Positions 1 through 6,426 are shown, counted from the stretch's first letter. The stretch is DNA of 7,593 nt from Bacteroidales bacterium UBA714 (GCA_002298075.1 DBLW01000187.1:1-7593), one strand, 5' to 3'. Translations and numbers: made by a program. Notes: generated by a model from the letters alone, not told the origin.

Positions 1-966
1 CGTCTCGGCTTTAAGGTAATCGAGGCCAATGTGCACGAAACAGCCACTCCCGGAAAATATATCGTGATGCATGGTGTCAGAGGCCGGCTCGGAGACCAGG
101 TTACGCGTCTGGACGGCAGTTCTGCCGCTGATGTTGTGATTCGCGAGACCCCGTTTGATGAGCTGATGACTCAGTTCGTATATCGCTCGAAATACGCAAA
201 GTATCGTACCCGCATAACTTCTCTTGAAGAATTTCTTGTAGAATGCCGCCGTAACAATATTGCTCCTATGGTGTCGCATATAGATAAGGCGCAGGTCGAA
301 TTTGTCAGGTCGATAATGGGTAATAACTTCATTTTGTATTGGGGAGGACGGGATGAGTTTGACGGTCCTATACTTGAGTATTGGGACTACAGGACAAAAG
401 AGCAGATTCTTGGACGCTGCCGGCATATGGGGCCTCCGTATATGTACTGCATGGGCAATACGCGGGCCTTTACTGATGAACAGCTTGAGGATATATGCCG
501 TGAAGTCCATAAACTCGGATGTCATATCGGATTTGCGGGATGTTATGAGAATCCCGCCCAGTCAGAGAAACTGCTTGGACTCGGCTTCGATTTCTCTGCT
601 TCCGGCTGGGACATAAACGAGATAGGGAGCGGCAACCTTTGCAACCTTACCGCTGACCTTGTATTCGATGACTTCAAGACAAACGGAAAAGTTGAGGATT
701 GTGTGCTGATTCTGGAACCCGGGCAGACTATAAACCCAAAGGTAAGGCTCAATTCTGAGTTTCTTTCAGGAGGAAGCTTGCACATACACTTTAAAGGACG
801 TATTCATGTGAAGATGGGGGACTATATAGACCATGACTACGAGTCTGACGGAAGCCGTTCCACATGGATAAGCACATATTTCATGGAGCAGGCCCCTGTC
901 TTTGAAATCACTGCGGCAGGGCATGCCGAGGTAATGAGCATGACATATAAGGCCTCCAAAATGTAA
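1..966 (+). CDS. Glycerophosphodiester phosphodiesterase-like protein, 5'-truncated by the window edge
   Basis: The frame is open from base 1 to the TAA at 964-966 (321 codons visible). The GTG at 31 is very probably not the start, because the ten codons before it (RLGFKVIEAN) continue the family pattern. Visible codons 3-24 match the early GDPD barrel pattern, a beta strand with an E-x-D metal motif followed by a 'VxxH' strand: here E8-A9-N10 and V22-M23-H24. Around codon 72 comes 'SLEEFLVECRRNNIAPMVSHI', like the 'tLeElLel.k..g..l.iEiK' segment. The part up to about codon 215 behaves like the rest of a TIM barrel, ending in the strand 'GFDFSASGWDI'. The last ~100 residues look beta-rich and are extra to a minimal GDPD. 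The N-terminal HRG motif would lie outside the window. The second acidic ligand appears as Asn (codon 10), so activity or substrate may differ from classical GDPDs. No membrane segment is seen. Family assignment is by pattern recognition; substrate unknown. The gene is tail to tail with radC. Confidence 0.6.
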   Translation, partial: RLGFKVIEANVHETATPGKYIVMHGVRGRLGDQVTRLDGSSAADVVIRETPFDELMTQFVYRSKYAKYRTRITSLEEFLVECRRNNIAPMVSHIDKAQVEFVRSIMGNNFILYWGGRDEFDGPILEYWDYRTKEQILGRCRHMGPPYMYCMGNTRAFTDEQLEDICREVHKLGCHIGFAGCYENPAQSEKLLGLGFDFSASGWDINEIGSGNLCNLTADLVFDDFKTNGKVEDCVLILEPGQTINPKVRLNSEFLSGGSLHIHFKGRIHVKMGDYIDHDYESDGSRSTWISTYFMEQAPVFEITAAGHAEVMSMTYKASKM

Positions 967-968
967 GC

Positions 969-1661
969 TCATCCATTCCGTCCGATGAGGCATTCGTCGG
1001 AGAAACTGTAGTAGCTGCCGCCGGAGATAATCACATGGTCAATCAGCCTTATGTCGCATGTGTCGAGGGCTCGGTGCAGGTCTTTGGTCTGGCGAATGTC
1101 CTCGGTGCTCGGGAGGGCGCTTCCTGAGGGGTGGTTGTGCACAAGTATCACTGCTGCGGATTTTTTCTCTAATGCCCTTCTGACGATGGCTTTCTTGTCA
1201 ATCACTGTGGAGTCCTGGCCTCCGCTGCTCATCTTCTCCTTTGAAATGAGCCTGTTGGACCTGCTGAGAAACAGTATCCAGCACTCCTCGTGGTCGAGAT
1301 TTTTCATGTGCGGCAGCATAGTCCTGAAGACTTTCTCTGGTGTGTCCATCCTGGATGCGCTCTCCATGCCGGCTTCTTCCGCGACTCTTCTGCCAAGCTC
1401 GAAGGCGGCAGCAAGGGTTACGGCTTTTCCGGGGCCTACTCCGCTGACTTTGCACAGGCTCTCCGGAGGAAGCGCAGTCAGTTCCCCGAGCTTGTTCCCG
1501 GCCAGCATAAGGGTTTCCCTTGCTATGTCGATCACATTCTTTCCTCCGGTTCCTGTCCGCAGCAGTATGGCGATAAGCTCGGCATTGCTCAGACAGTATG
1601 CCCCTTTTGCGAGCAGTTTTTCCCTCGGCCTCTCATCGGCGCACAAATCCTTCATTTTCAT
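969..1661 (-). CDS. radC: RadC-family JAB/MPN-domain protein (UPF0758)
   Basis: The product is 230 aa, the usual RadC length. Residues 1-55 form the N-terminal helical part ('RPREKLL..G...LSNAELIAILLRTGT'). Residues 64-90 hold a helix-hairpin-helix motif (VSGVGPGKA). Residues 105-230 are the JAB/MPN domain with the metal-binding pattern HNHPSG (175-180) followed by P-S-x-x-D, with D188 as the third ligand. The family was named from an E. coli radC allele, but a direct DNA repair role is disputed, and the biochemical activity of RadC is not settled. The start is either ATG 1661 or ATG 1655 (M3). The purine run AGAAGG lies only 1 nt before the first ATG but at normal distance from the second, so M3 may be the real start. 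The gene follows rpoN in the same direction after a terminator and hairpin. Its stop is 2 nt from the stop of the opposing GDPD-like gene, which leaves no room for a terminator between them. Confidence 0.93.
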   Translation of the reverse strand: MKMKDLCADERPREKLLAKGAYCLSNAELIAILLRTGTGGKNVIDIARETLMLAGNKLGELTALPPESLCKVSGVGPGKAVTLAAAFELGRRVAEEAGMESASRMDTPEKVFRTMLPHMKNLDHEECWILFLSRSNRLISKEKMSSGGQDSTVIDKKAIVRRALEKKSAAVILVHNHPSGSALPSTEDIRQTKDLHRALDTCDIRLIDHVIISGGSYYSFSDECLIGRNG

Positions 1662-1685
1662 ACCTTCTCACTTTTTGAACCAAAA

Positions 1686-1725
1686 GACGCGGGCACGGAC
1701 ACATAAGGTTCCTGATGCCCACGTC
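1686..1725 (-). other. Hairpin in the radC leader
   Basis: GACGCGGGCA (1686-1695) and TGCCCACGTC (1716-1725) form a 10-bp stem with a 20-base loop. Nine pairs are Watson-Crick. The odd position becomes a G-U wobble in minus-strand RNA but a C-A mismatch in plus-strand RNA, so the structure suits a transcript running toward radC. It is followed in that direction by CTTTT, a short U-run. It is either a leader structure of radC or a second weak terminator for readthrough from rpoN. I do not recognise it as a known riboswitch class. Confidence 0.45.
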
Positions 1726-1735
1726 CTGACTTCCG

Positions 1736-1744
1736 GCAAAAATA
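1736..1744 (-). promoter_or_regulatory. Possible Bacteroidota -7 element for radC
   Basis: Read on the minus strand this is TATTTTTGC, a full match to TAnnTTTG. It would place a transcription start near 1730 and give radC a leader of about 70 nt that begins just before the 1725-1686 hairpin. There is no convincing TTTG-like -33 element 19-21 bp upstream. The element also coincides with the U-run of the rpoN terminator, so the match could be incidental. Confidence 0.35.
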
Positions 1745-1772
1745 CGGCTGATGTCATGAGTGCCGTAATTTT
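1737..1772 (-). terminator. Intrinsic terminator downstream of rpoN
   Basis: In minus-strand RNA the stem is TACGGC (1767-1762) with GCCGTA (1748-1743) around a 13-base loop, followed at once by TTTTT (1742-1738). An A-run on the far side of the stem (1772-1769) could extend pairing with the U-tract across one T-T mismatch. It sits about 57 nt after the rpoN stop. The reverse orientation also has a T-run (ATTTTT after 1767), so it could act on both strands, but no plus-strand gene ends here. Confidence 0.65.
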
Positions 1773-1823
1773 TGTGGTGAAAAAGGCGTGATAATTTCTT
1801 TTTCTTTATTTTATTTCTTTTTT

Positions 1824-3233
1824 TTACAATTCTTTGCGTAATCTTGCCTTCGGAATCCCGAGCTGGTCACGATACTTGGCTATGGTTCTTCTGGCAACCT
1901 TGTAGCCTTTGCCCGTCATCCTGTCAACAAGCTCATCATCAGTAAGAGGCTTGCGCTTGTCTTCGGTCTCCACGCATTCAAGCAGGGCTTTCTTCAGCTC
2001 TCTTGTGGAAACTTCCTCTCCGTCCTGATTCTCAAGACCTTCCGAGAAGAAATACTTGAGGGAGTAAATGCCGAAATGAGTCTCGATGTATTTGCTGTTG
2101 ACCACTCTTGATATTGTGGAGATGTCAAAGCCTGTCTTTTCCGCGATGTCCTTGAGAACCATCGGCTTCAGGTGGGTCTCGTCACCGTCTATGAAATAGT
2201 CGTGCTGATAATCCACAATAGCCTGCATTGTGTTGGAAAGGGTATTGTGGCGCTGCTTCACAGCCTCAACGAACCATTTTGCTGAATCAAGCTTCTTTTT
2301 CACGAAAGCTGCCGCTTCTTTCTTCTCCCTTTCGGAAGAGTTGGCCGCCTCGAGCAGTATGTCTGCGTATTTCCTGTTCACCCTCAGCTCGGGAATGGAG
2401 AAGCGCGGCATCGAAAGCTTCAGTTCGCCCTCTTTATACTCAAGCAGGAAGTCAGGGACAATCTGCTGTGCCTGATCCGTATATGAGTCGTCAATCTGTC
2501 CTCCCGGGGCCGGGTTCAGCTTGAGAATCTTTGCCATTGCCGCCTTAAGCTCCTCCTCACTCAGCCCCATGCGGGTCATTATCTTATGGAAATGCTTGTT
2601 GGTGAACTCGTTGAAATAGTTGGTAAGAATCCTTACGGCGTTGTCCACCTCAGGTGTCCTTTTGCAGTGCTTGATTTGCAGGAGAAGACATTCCCGCAGG
2701 TCTCTCGCACCTACTCCTGCCGGCTCGAAATCCTGGATTATCTTAAGCATGTCAAGCACTTCCTGCTCGTCAGTCTCGACATTCGCCCTAAATGAAAGGT
2801 CATCAACGATTCCGTCAATGCTCCTGCGAAGGTAGCCGTCATCATCAAGGCTTCCGATGAGGAATGATGCAACAGTGAACTGGCGGTCACTCAGATTGCG
2901 GTAGCCGAGCTGCTCCTGCAAACTTTGGGTAAAGCTTTCCTTTACAGAGAAAGTGTTGTACTGAGGCCTCTCGTCCTTTGAATAATTGTCAGACCTGAGC
3001 CTGTAGCTCGGTATTGCGTCATCTTCCTTATATTCAGATAAAGAGACTTCTCTTGGAGCCTCGTCTTCCTCCTTCTCTTTGGGCTGGTCCTCATCCAGTA
3101 CAGGGTTTTCCTCCATTTCCTTGCGTATCCTCTGTTCAAGCTCCTGTATCGGGAGCTCTATCAGCTTGATTGTCTGAATCTGCAGCGGGGAAAGTTTCTG
3201 GGTCTGCTTGAGTTCTAATCCTTGCTTCAACAT
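1824..3233 (-). CDS. rpoN: RNA polymerase sigma-54 factor
   Basis: The 469-aa product has the full sigma-54 layout. Region I is the Gln/Leu-rich activator-interacting segment (residues 1-46: LKQ, QTQKLSPLQIQ, ENPVLD). Residues 47-76 are the acidic region II (many D/E). The core-binding domain spans roughly 95-320 ('DDDGYLRR', 'FEPAGVGARDLREC', 'LNPAPGG'). The -12-recognising helix-turn-helix is near 358-380 (LKDIAEKTGFDISTISRVVN). The RpoN box, which reads the -24 promoter element, is ARRTIAKYRD at 447-456. Sigma-54 directs core polymerase to -24/-12 promoters and needs AAA+ enhancer-binding activators; none is encoded in this window. The ATG at 3233 fits the family N-terminus exactly. The gene lies 31 nt after the SPOR-protein gene with no terminator or clear TAnnTTTG element between, so co-transcription is likely. 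An A/G-rich stretch (1825-1794 on the sense strand) begins at the stop codon and precedes the terminator. Confidence 0.97.
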   Translation of the reverse strand: MLKQGLELKQTQKLSPLQIQTIKLIELPIQELEQRIRKEMEENPVLDEDQPKEKEEDEAPREVSLSEYKEDDAIPSYRLRSDNYSKDERPQYNTFSVKESFTQSLQEQLGYRNLSDRQFTVASFLIGSLDDDGYLRRSIDGIVDDLSFRANVETDEQEVLDMLKIIQDFEPAGVGARDLRECLLLQIKHCKRTPEVDNAVRILTNYFNEFTNKHFHKIMTRMGLSEEELKAAMAKILKLNPAPGGQIDDSYTDQAQQIVPDFLLEYKEGELKLSMPRFSIPELRVNRKYADILLEAANSSEREKKEAAAFVKKKLDSAKWFVEAVKQRHNTLSNTMQAIVDYQHDYFIDGDETHLKPMVLKDIAEKTGFDISTISRVVNSKYIETHFGIYSLKYFFSEGLENQDGEEVSTRELKKALLECVETEDKRKPLTDDELVDRMTGKGYKVARRTIAKYRDQLGIPKARLRKEL

Positions 3234-3264
3234 AATGTTAATACTGTATTTATTATACTGGCAA

Positions 3265-3867
3265 TTAATTTGATTTCGGTATAAGAATCCTTACCGTGTC
3301 CGTCACGAATGCATTGTTCTTGTCTACGGCCGGATAGCATATCGGTTCCTTGACCACGAATGCCCCGGGGAAGGATGGCTTTATCCTGGCAAGCAGGGCC
3401 ATCGCCTCGGACTTTGTGCGGCAGTCTCCGACCGTTACCTTGAAATATGGATTTGAATATGTCCTGTAGGCCGCTATGTCATTGAACATGCTGCGGAAAT
3501 TCCTAAGTGTCTGCTCGGACTCGGCCCGTGCGGTCTGCCTGTTGTCAAAGAATATCCTCACACGGTATCCGTTTATGCTTCTTGAAGAGTTGGACGCTAT
3601 ATGCGCCCTCATTGAGGCTGTGATTGCCGGTGACTGGCTGATCCCCACTCCGGCCTTGTCTCCTGCGGCGCGTGATGGCATTGCGTCGAATACATCAATG
3701 CCGACAAGAGTGGAGTCCACTGCGCAGGCAGGGCGGAATATAACAGAGTCCGCATACTCGTAGCCGGCAGTCTCGCCGATTTCCTGGGCATACAAAGAAG
3801 AAGCCGCCGAAAAGGCGGACAGGACAGCGGCGAGCGCGTATAAAGAAAAGGTTTTTCTCATTTTCAT
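3265..3867 (-). CDS. Exported SPOR-domain-like protein
   Basis: The 200-aa product has a Sec signal peptide: basic start (MKMRK), hydrophobic stretch about residues 7-22, and probable cleavage after LYA at residue 27. The middle (about 58-98) reads like the linker-helical part of Bacteroidales SPOR proteins ('FDAMPS', 'ISQSPAI', 'HIASNSSRSINGYRVRI'). Residues 98-175 fit a SPOR-type fold: strand 'GYRVRIFFDN', a helix rich in A/E/Q, strand 'YFKVTVGDCRTKSEAMAL', helix, then 'AFVVKE'. SPOR domains bind peptidoglycan glycan strands, often those denuded at division sites, so a periplasmic, cell-wall-associated role is inferred. Start: ATG 3867, or the in-frame ATG at 3861 (M3); both keep the signal peptide. 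It begins 5 nt after the lipoprotein stop and precedes rpoN by 31 nt, so it is the middle gene of an operon. Exact function unknown. Confidence 0.75.
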   Translation of the reverse strand: MKMRKTFSLYALAAVLSAFSAASSLYAQEIGETAGYEYADSVIFRPACAVDSTLVGIDVFDAMPSRAAGDKAGVGISQSPAITASMRAHIASNSSRSINGYRVRIFFDNRQTARAESEQTLRNFRSMFNDIAAYRTYSNPYFKVTVGDCRTKSEAMALLARIKPSFPGAFVVKEPICYPAVDKNNAFVTDTVRILIPKSN

Positions 3868-3872
3868 ATGTT

Positions 3873-4337
3873 CTATAAAAGTTCCCTCACAGGTATGTCT
3901 TTGAATCTTAGTGTTTTGGATACTCCGCCCTTGAGCGTTGCCCTGACAGAGATGTCAACCGTGCATCCGAGCATGGTCTCCTTGTCCATGAGCGCTGTCA
4001 GTTCCCTGATTCCGGCATCTTTTTCTATGCTTATCGCGGCTTTGAGATGGTAAATCTCAGCCGATTTCGAGACCAGGGTGAACGGATCCATGGCGAGCCT
4101 ACCAAGAACCTTGCCAGAATATTTCAGAGAGCCGTTTATTTCCGAAAGTCCTATCTGCATCGCAGGGTTGTCAATCCCAACTGCAAGGAACACGTCGATT
4201 CCCCTGAATCCTCTCATGCTTACGGATTCAATGTCAACTGAAGTCACATTTATCTGTCTGACCTTGTTGCATCCGGAAAGACAGAGTGCAAGTGCCGCAA
4301 GGATTACGGCAGCATATTTTCTGATTATATTGTTCAC
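3873..4337 (-). CDS. LEA type 2-like lipoprotein
   Basis: I start this gene at the GTG at 4337 (154 aa). From there the protein opens with a short basic n-region (NNIIRK), a hydrophobic core (residues 8-19) and a lipobox L20-S21-G22-C23, giving a lipoprotein anchored at Cys23. A longer open frame up to 4538 adds 67 residues of charged, non-signal-like sequence, runs through the promoter and touches the upp start, so I reject it. The mature part resembles LEA_2/LEA14 domains: a beta sandwich with the characteristic 'V-G-I-D-N-P' strand (residues 53-58), then 'INGSLKYSGKVLG' and repeated amphipathic strands. The TACCTTTGC element at 4367-4359 places transcription start about 15-20 nt before this GTG, which supports the choice. 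It is the first gene of the operon with the SPOR protein and rpoN. No known enzymatic motif; envelope location is inferred. Confidence 0.72.
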   Translation of the reverse strand: MNNIIRKYAAVILAALALCLSGCNKVRQINVTSVDIESVSMRGFRGIDVFLAVGIDNPAMQIGLSEINGSLKYSGKVLGRLAMDPFTLVSKSAEIYHLKAAISIEKDAGIRELTALMDKETMLGCTVDISVRATLKGGVSKTLRFKDIPVRELL

Positions 4338-4358
4338 GGTGTCAGTATTTACATCTTC

Positions 4359-4367
4359 GCAAAGGTA
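4359..4367 (-). promoter_or_regulatory. -7 element of the lipoprotein-SPOR-rpoN operon
   Basis: The minus strand reads TACCTTTGC, matching the Bacteroidota consensus TAnnTTTG. The start of transcription would be near 4352-4355, giving a leader of under 20 nt before the GTG at 4337. Upstream at the -33 position there is only a T-rich run (around 4380-4388), not a clear TTTG. Confidence 0.6.
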
Positions 4368-4409
4368 TGAATATTCGTTTAAAAATCCTATCGGGGAAAT
4401 TGCGCGAGG

Positions 4410-4519
4410 ACTTCGGCGCTCCGTCCTGTCTGCCTGTTCCGTTCTTGTGTAGCCGGACGGACAACTTCGGTGATTTGATGATATCGGTTTCGTTTCTTTG
4501 TTGTATCTTTGCACTTCGG
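4410..4519 (+). repeat. Three direct copies of ACTTCGG in the divergent promoter region
   Basis: The heptamer ACTTCGG occurs at 4410-4416, 4464-4470 and 4513-4519, spaced 54 and 49 bases apart. The second and third extend to ACTTCGGT. The third lies directly after the upp -7 element, at or near the transcription start. Between the first two is an inverted pair TCCGTCC (4420-4426) / GGACGGA (4455-4461). A shared regulator site is possible, but this is not a motif I recognise. Confidence 0.4.
4504..4512 (+). promoter_or_regulatory. -7 element of the upp promoter
   Basis: TATCTTTGC matches TAnnTTTG and lies 25 nt before the upp ATG, so the leader would be about 15-20 nt. The nearest TTTG upstream is at 4474-4477, a 26-bp spacer, which is longer than the usual 19-21 bp. 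The -33 element is therefore weak or absent, which may mean an activator is needed or expression is modest. Confidence 0.6.
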
Positions 4520-4537
4520 TAACAAACAGATCATCCA

Positions 4538-5191
4538 ATGAAAGTCATCAACCTCGGAGAGAAAAATTCAATTCTCAACAAATTCGTCGCGCAGATGCGT
4601 GACAGGGAAATCCAGAAGGACAGCATGCGTTTCAGAAGAAACCTGGAAAGGCTCGGCGAAATATTCGCCTATGAGATAAGCATGACGCTGGAGCATTCTG
4701 AAAAGTCGTTTGTCACTCCTTTGGGAATAGCGAACATCCCCACCTACGATGACAATATCGTGGTAGCCACCATCCTGCGTGCCGGACTTCCGTTGCACCG
4801 CGGCATACTCAATTATTTCGATGATGCCCAGAATGCCTTTGTGGCGGCTTACCGCAAATACGACAAGGGAGAGGATTTTCATATCAATATAGAATATGCG
4901 AGCACTCCTGACCTTGGCGGAAAGACCCTTATCCTTGCCGACACAATGCTTGCTACCGGTGCTTCTCTTGAGATTGCCTACAAGAAACTGTGTGAGGAAG
5001 GGGAGCCGCGCCATACGCATCTGGTCTGCCCGATTTCAAGCGCGTATGCTGTTGAATATCTCCAGAAGAACCTTCCCGGTGACAAGGTGACGCTTTGGGT
5101 GGCTGCAATTGATGAAGAACTCACAAGCCATTCCTATATTGTACCGGGGCTCGGTGATGCCGGTGACCTCGCATACGGAGAAAAGAAATAA
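4538..5191 (+). CDS. upp: Uracil phosphoribosyltransferase
   Basis: The 217-aa product is a typical-length UPRT. It converts uracil and PRPP to UMP and pyrophosphate in the cytoplasm (pyrimidine salvage). The PRPP-binding loop is ILADTMLATGAS at residues 132-143; the acidic residue before the loop is D135, and the family's usual D-P-M-L-A-T-G is D-T-M-L-A-T-G here. The 'ILRAGLPL' segment (79-86) matches the conserved I-L-R-A-G PRPP-contact motif. The C-terminal uracil-recognition segment is Y200-I-V-P-G-L-G-D-A-G-D. The ATG at 4538 gives the family N-terminus and follows a TAnnTTTG promoter at 4504. It is a single-gene unit ending in the hairpin at 5199-5231, divergent from the lipoprotein operon and convergent with ppa. 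Confidence 0.95.
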   Translation: MKVINLGEKNSILNKFVAQMRDREIQKDSMRFRRNLERLGEIFAYEISMTLEHSEKSFVTPLGIANIPTYDDNIVVATILRAGLPLHRGILNYFDDAQNAFVAAYRKYDKGEDFHINIEYASTPDLGGKTLILADTMLATGASLEIAYKKLCEEGEPRHTHLVCPISSAYAVEYLQKNLPGDKVTLWVAAIDEELTSHSYIVPGLGDAGDLAYGEKK

Positions 5192-5193
5192 TG

Positions 5194-5235
5194 AAAAAAT
5201 CCCCGGAAGTTTCAAGATTGCTTCCGGGGATTCTT
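5194..5235. terminator. Bidirectional intrinsic terminator between upp and ppa
   Basis: ATCCCCGGAAG (5199-5209) and CTTCCGGGGAT (5221-5231) form a perfect 11-bp stem with an 11-base loop, 7 nt after the upp stop. On the plus strand it is followed by TTCTTGT, a modest U-tract. On the minus strand it is followed by TTTTTT (5199-5194), a strong U-tract that suits termination of the rsh-ppa operon, whose last stop is at 5254. Confidence 0.9.
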
Positions 5236-5253
5236 GTATAGTGTCACAGGCAC

Positions 5254-5883
5254 TCAGTCCTGTCTTGCCGCAATATAGTCTTCGTAGTCTGCCATTGACC
5301 GCAATATCACATCCTTGGCGACATCCACATTGTAGATGCTGATGAACTGCATCCTGCTCGTGTGCTCTCCCGGGATGTCCTTATAGGTGCTGAAATAATG
5401 TATCAGACGCCTTACTATGTCGGCAGGAACCTGCTCGATGTCAGTCATTGCCCCATATACCGCATCATTCTGCAGCACGGCGATAATCTTGTCGTCTGCC
5501 TGATTGTGGTCAAGAAGCCTCAGGCCTCCTATCGGGCGTGCCTTCACAATGACATCTCCGTGAGTAACGTCCTTTTCCGTAAGTACGCAGATGTCCAGCG
5601 GGTCCCCGTCACCGGCCACATCGAACCGGACGAGCGCCTTGTTGGTCAGCTCTGCCATCTTCGGACCGCAATAGGTTTTGGGGATGAATCCGTAAAGCGA
5701 CGGTACTATATTGGAGAATTTCTGCGGACGGTCAAGGGACAGGTATCCTGATTCCTTGTCCACCTCATATTTCACGGTATCTGTCGGAACAATCTCTATG
5801 AAGGCCCTGACTTCTTCGGGCACGCTGTCTCCAGGGCTTATTCCGTGCCATGGATGGGCTTTATGGGCTTTAGTATAATCCAT
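5254..5883 (-). CDS. ppa: Inorganic pyrophosphatase, family I
   Basis: The 209-aa cytoplasmic enzyme hydrolyses PPi to two phosphates and pulls biosynthetic reactions forward. The family I signature DGDPLD is at 92-97. Other ligands can be matched to the well-studied E. coli enzyme: E30 (IEIVP), K38 and E40 (VKYEVD), R52, D125, D130 and K132 in the 'D-x4-D-x-K' segment, and Y167-K168. All look intact. It is somewhat longer than the ~175-aa E. coli form, with an N-terminal extension (about 20 residues, 'AHPWHGISPGD') as in other longer family I members. ATG 5883 is the natural start, 22 nt after the stop of the upstream cysteine-rich gene. It is the last gene of a minus-strand operon and ends at the bidirectional terminator. 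Confidence 0.95.
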   Translation of the reverse strand: MDYTKAHKAHPWHGISPGDSVPEEVRAFIEIVPTDTVKYEVDKESGYLSLDRPQKFSNIVPSLYGFIPKTYCGPKMAELTNKALVRFDVAGDGDPLDICVLTEKDVTHGDVIVKARPIGGLRLLDHNQADDKIIAVLQNDAVYGAMTDIEQVPADIVRRLIHYFSTYKDIPGEHTSRMQFISIYNVDVAKDVILRSMADYEDYIAARQD

Positions 5884-5905
5884 TTCTTCAAATTTGCCCG
5901 CAAAA

Positions 5906-6412
5906 TTAATCTTTCTTTTTCATTTCAGCGAGTTTTTCTCCCACTATTCTCGCGGAAATTCCCACAAGTTCCTCGCACGGACGCTTTTTATAGTATTCCG
6001 CGGTCCTGTCTGACGGCTCGGGTGATTCCTTGCATGCCTGGGCACCGCTTCCCATGGGTACAAGACCCAGCAGTTCGCGGCATACGATTGACCCGTTCAT
6101 TTCCCTGAACTTTCCGGCCATTTCCTGCACAAGGGCGTAGTTTGCGGTACGTGCCGCTTTTATTGACGGGTCGTCTGCTGGTGACATCATGCCTGCAAGC
6201 ATCGTCATCCCGCTCACCGTGCCGCATACTTCCCTCATCCTGCCCATGCCGCCCCCGAAGCCTGACGAAATGACTGCAGCGACATGATCATCGACTCCTA
6301 AAATGTCGTTATAAGCCAATACCACTGACTGGCAGCAGTTGTAGCCGCCTTCCTTGAAAAGCCTTCTGGCCTTTGCCACTCTTTCCTCTATGTCAAAATC
6401 CTTGAGCATCAT
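5906..6412 (-). CDS. C_GCAxxG_C_C-family cysteine-rich protein (putative redox protein)
   Basis: The 168-aa product matches the C_GCAxxG_C_C pattern: an N-terminal helix and 'F-x-E-G-G-Y-N-C26-C27-Q-S-V', a glycine-rich segment GFGGGMGRMREVC (51-63), C63-G-T-V-S-G, then C111 (IVCREL), C127 and C146. The family is annotated as probably redox-active or metal-binding from its conserved cysteines, often near oxidoreductases; no reaction is established. Here the usual Ala of the central motif is Thr (C-G-T-V-S-G). No signal peptide is seen, so it is probably cytoplasmic. Two adjacent ATG codons (6412 and 6409) are both possible starts. It begins 14 nt after the RelA/SpoT stop and ends 22 nt before ppa, so it is very likely co-transcribed with them. 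Confidence 0.82.
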   Translation of the reverse strand: MMLKDFDIEERVAKARRLFKEGGYNCCQSVVLAYNDILGVDDHVAAVISSGFGGGMGRMREVCGTVSGMTMLAGMMSPADDPSIKAARTANYALVQEMAGKFREMNGSIVCRELLGLVPMGSGAQACKESPEPSDRTAEYYKKRPCEELVGISARIVGEKLAEMKKKD

Positions 6413-6426
6413 ATAGTGTCTTTGAA

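Noticed and set aside
31..33. GTG as start of the GDPD-like gene
   Set aside because: The frame is open to base 1 and codons 1-10 already match the family's E-x-D strand, so the start lies outside the window.
1051..1791. A 246-codon plus-strand open frame opposite radC
   Set aside because: It is antisense to a clear RadC, is Ser/Leu/Pro-rich without recognisable motifs, and runs through the terminator and hairpin.
1794..1825. Long T-rich/A-rich tract beside the rpoN stop
   Set aside because: Considered as a terminator U-tract on the plus strand or a phase-variable tract, but no stem precedes it on that strand and the run is interrupted (not a clean homopolymer); probably just an AT-rich 3' untranslated region.
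4474..4477. TTTG as the -33 element of upp
   Set aside because: The 26-bp spacer to TATCTTTG is well beyond the usual 19-21 bp.
4338..4538. 67-residue N-terminal extension of the lipoprotein
   Set aside because: Charged sequence without family similarity, covers the promoter region, and buries the signal peptide in the protein middle.
4568..5020. 150-codon minus-strand frame opposite upp
   Set aside because: Antisense shadow of a conserved enzyme, no motif or plausible start signal.
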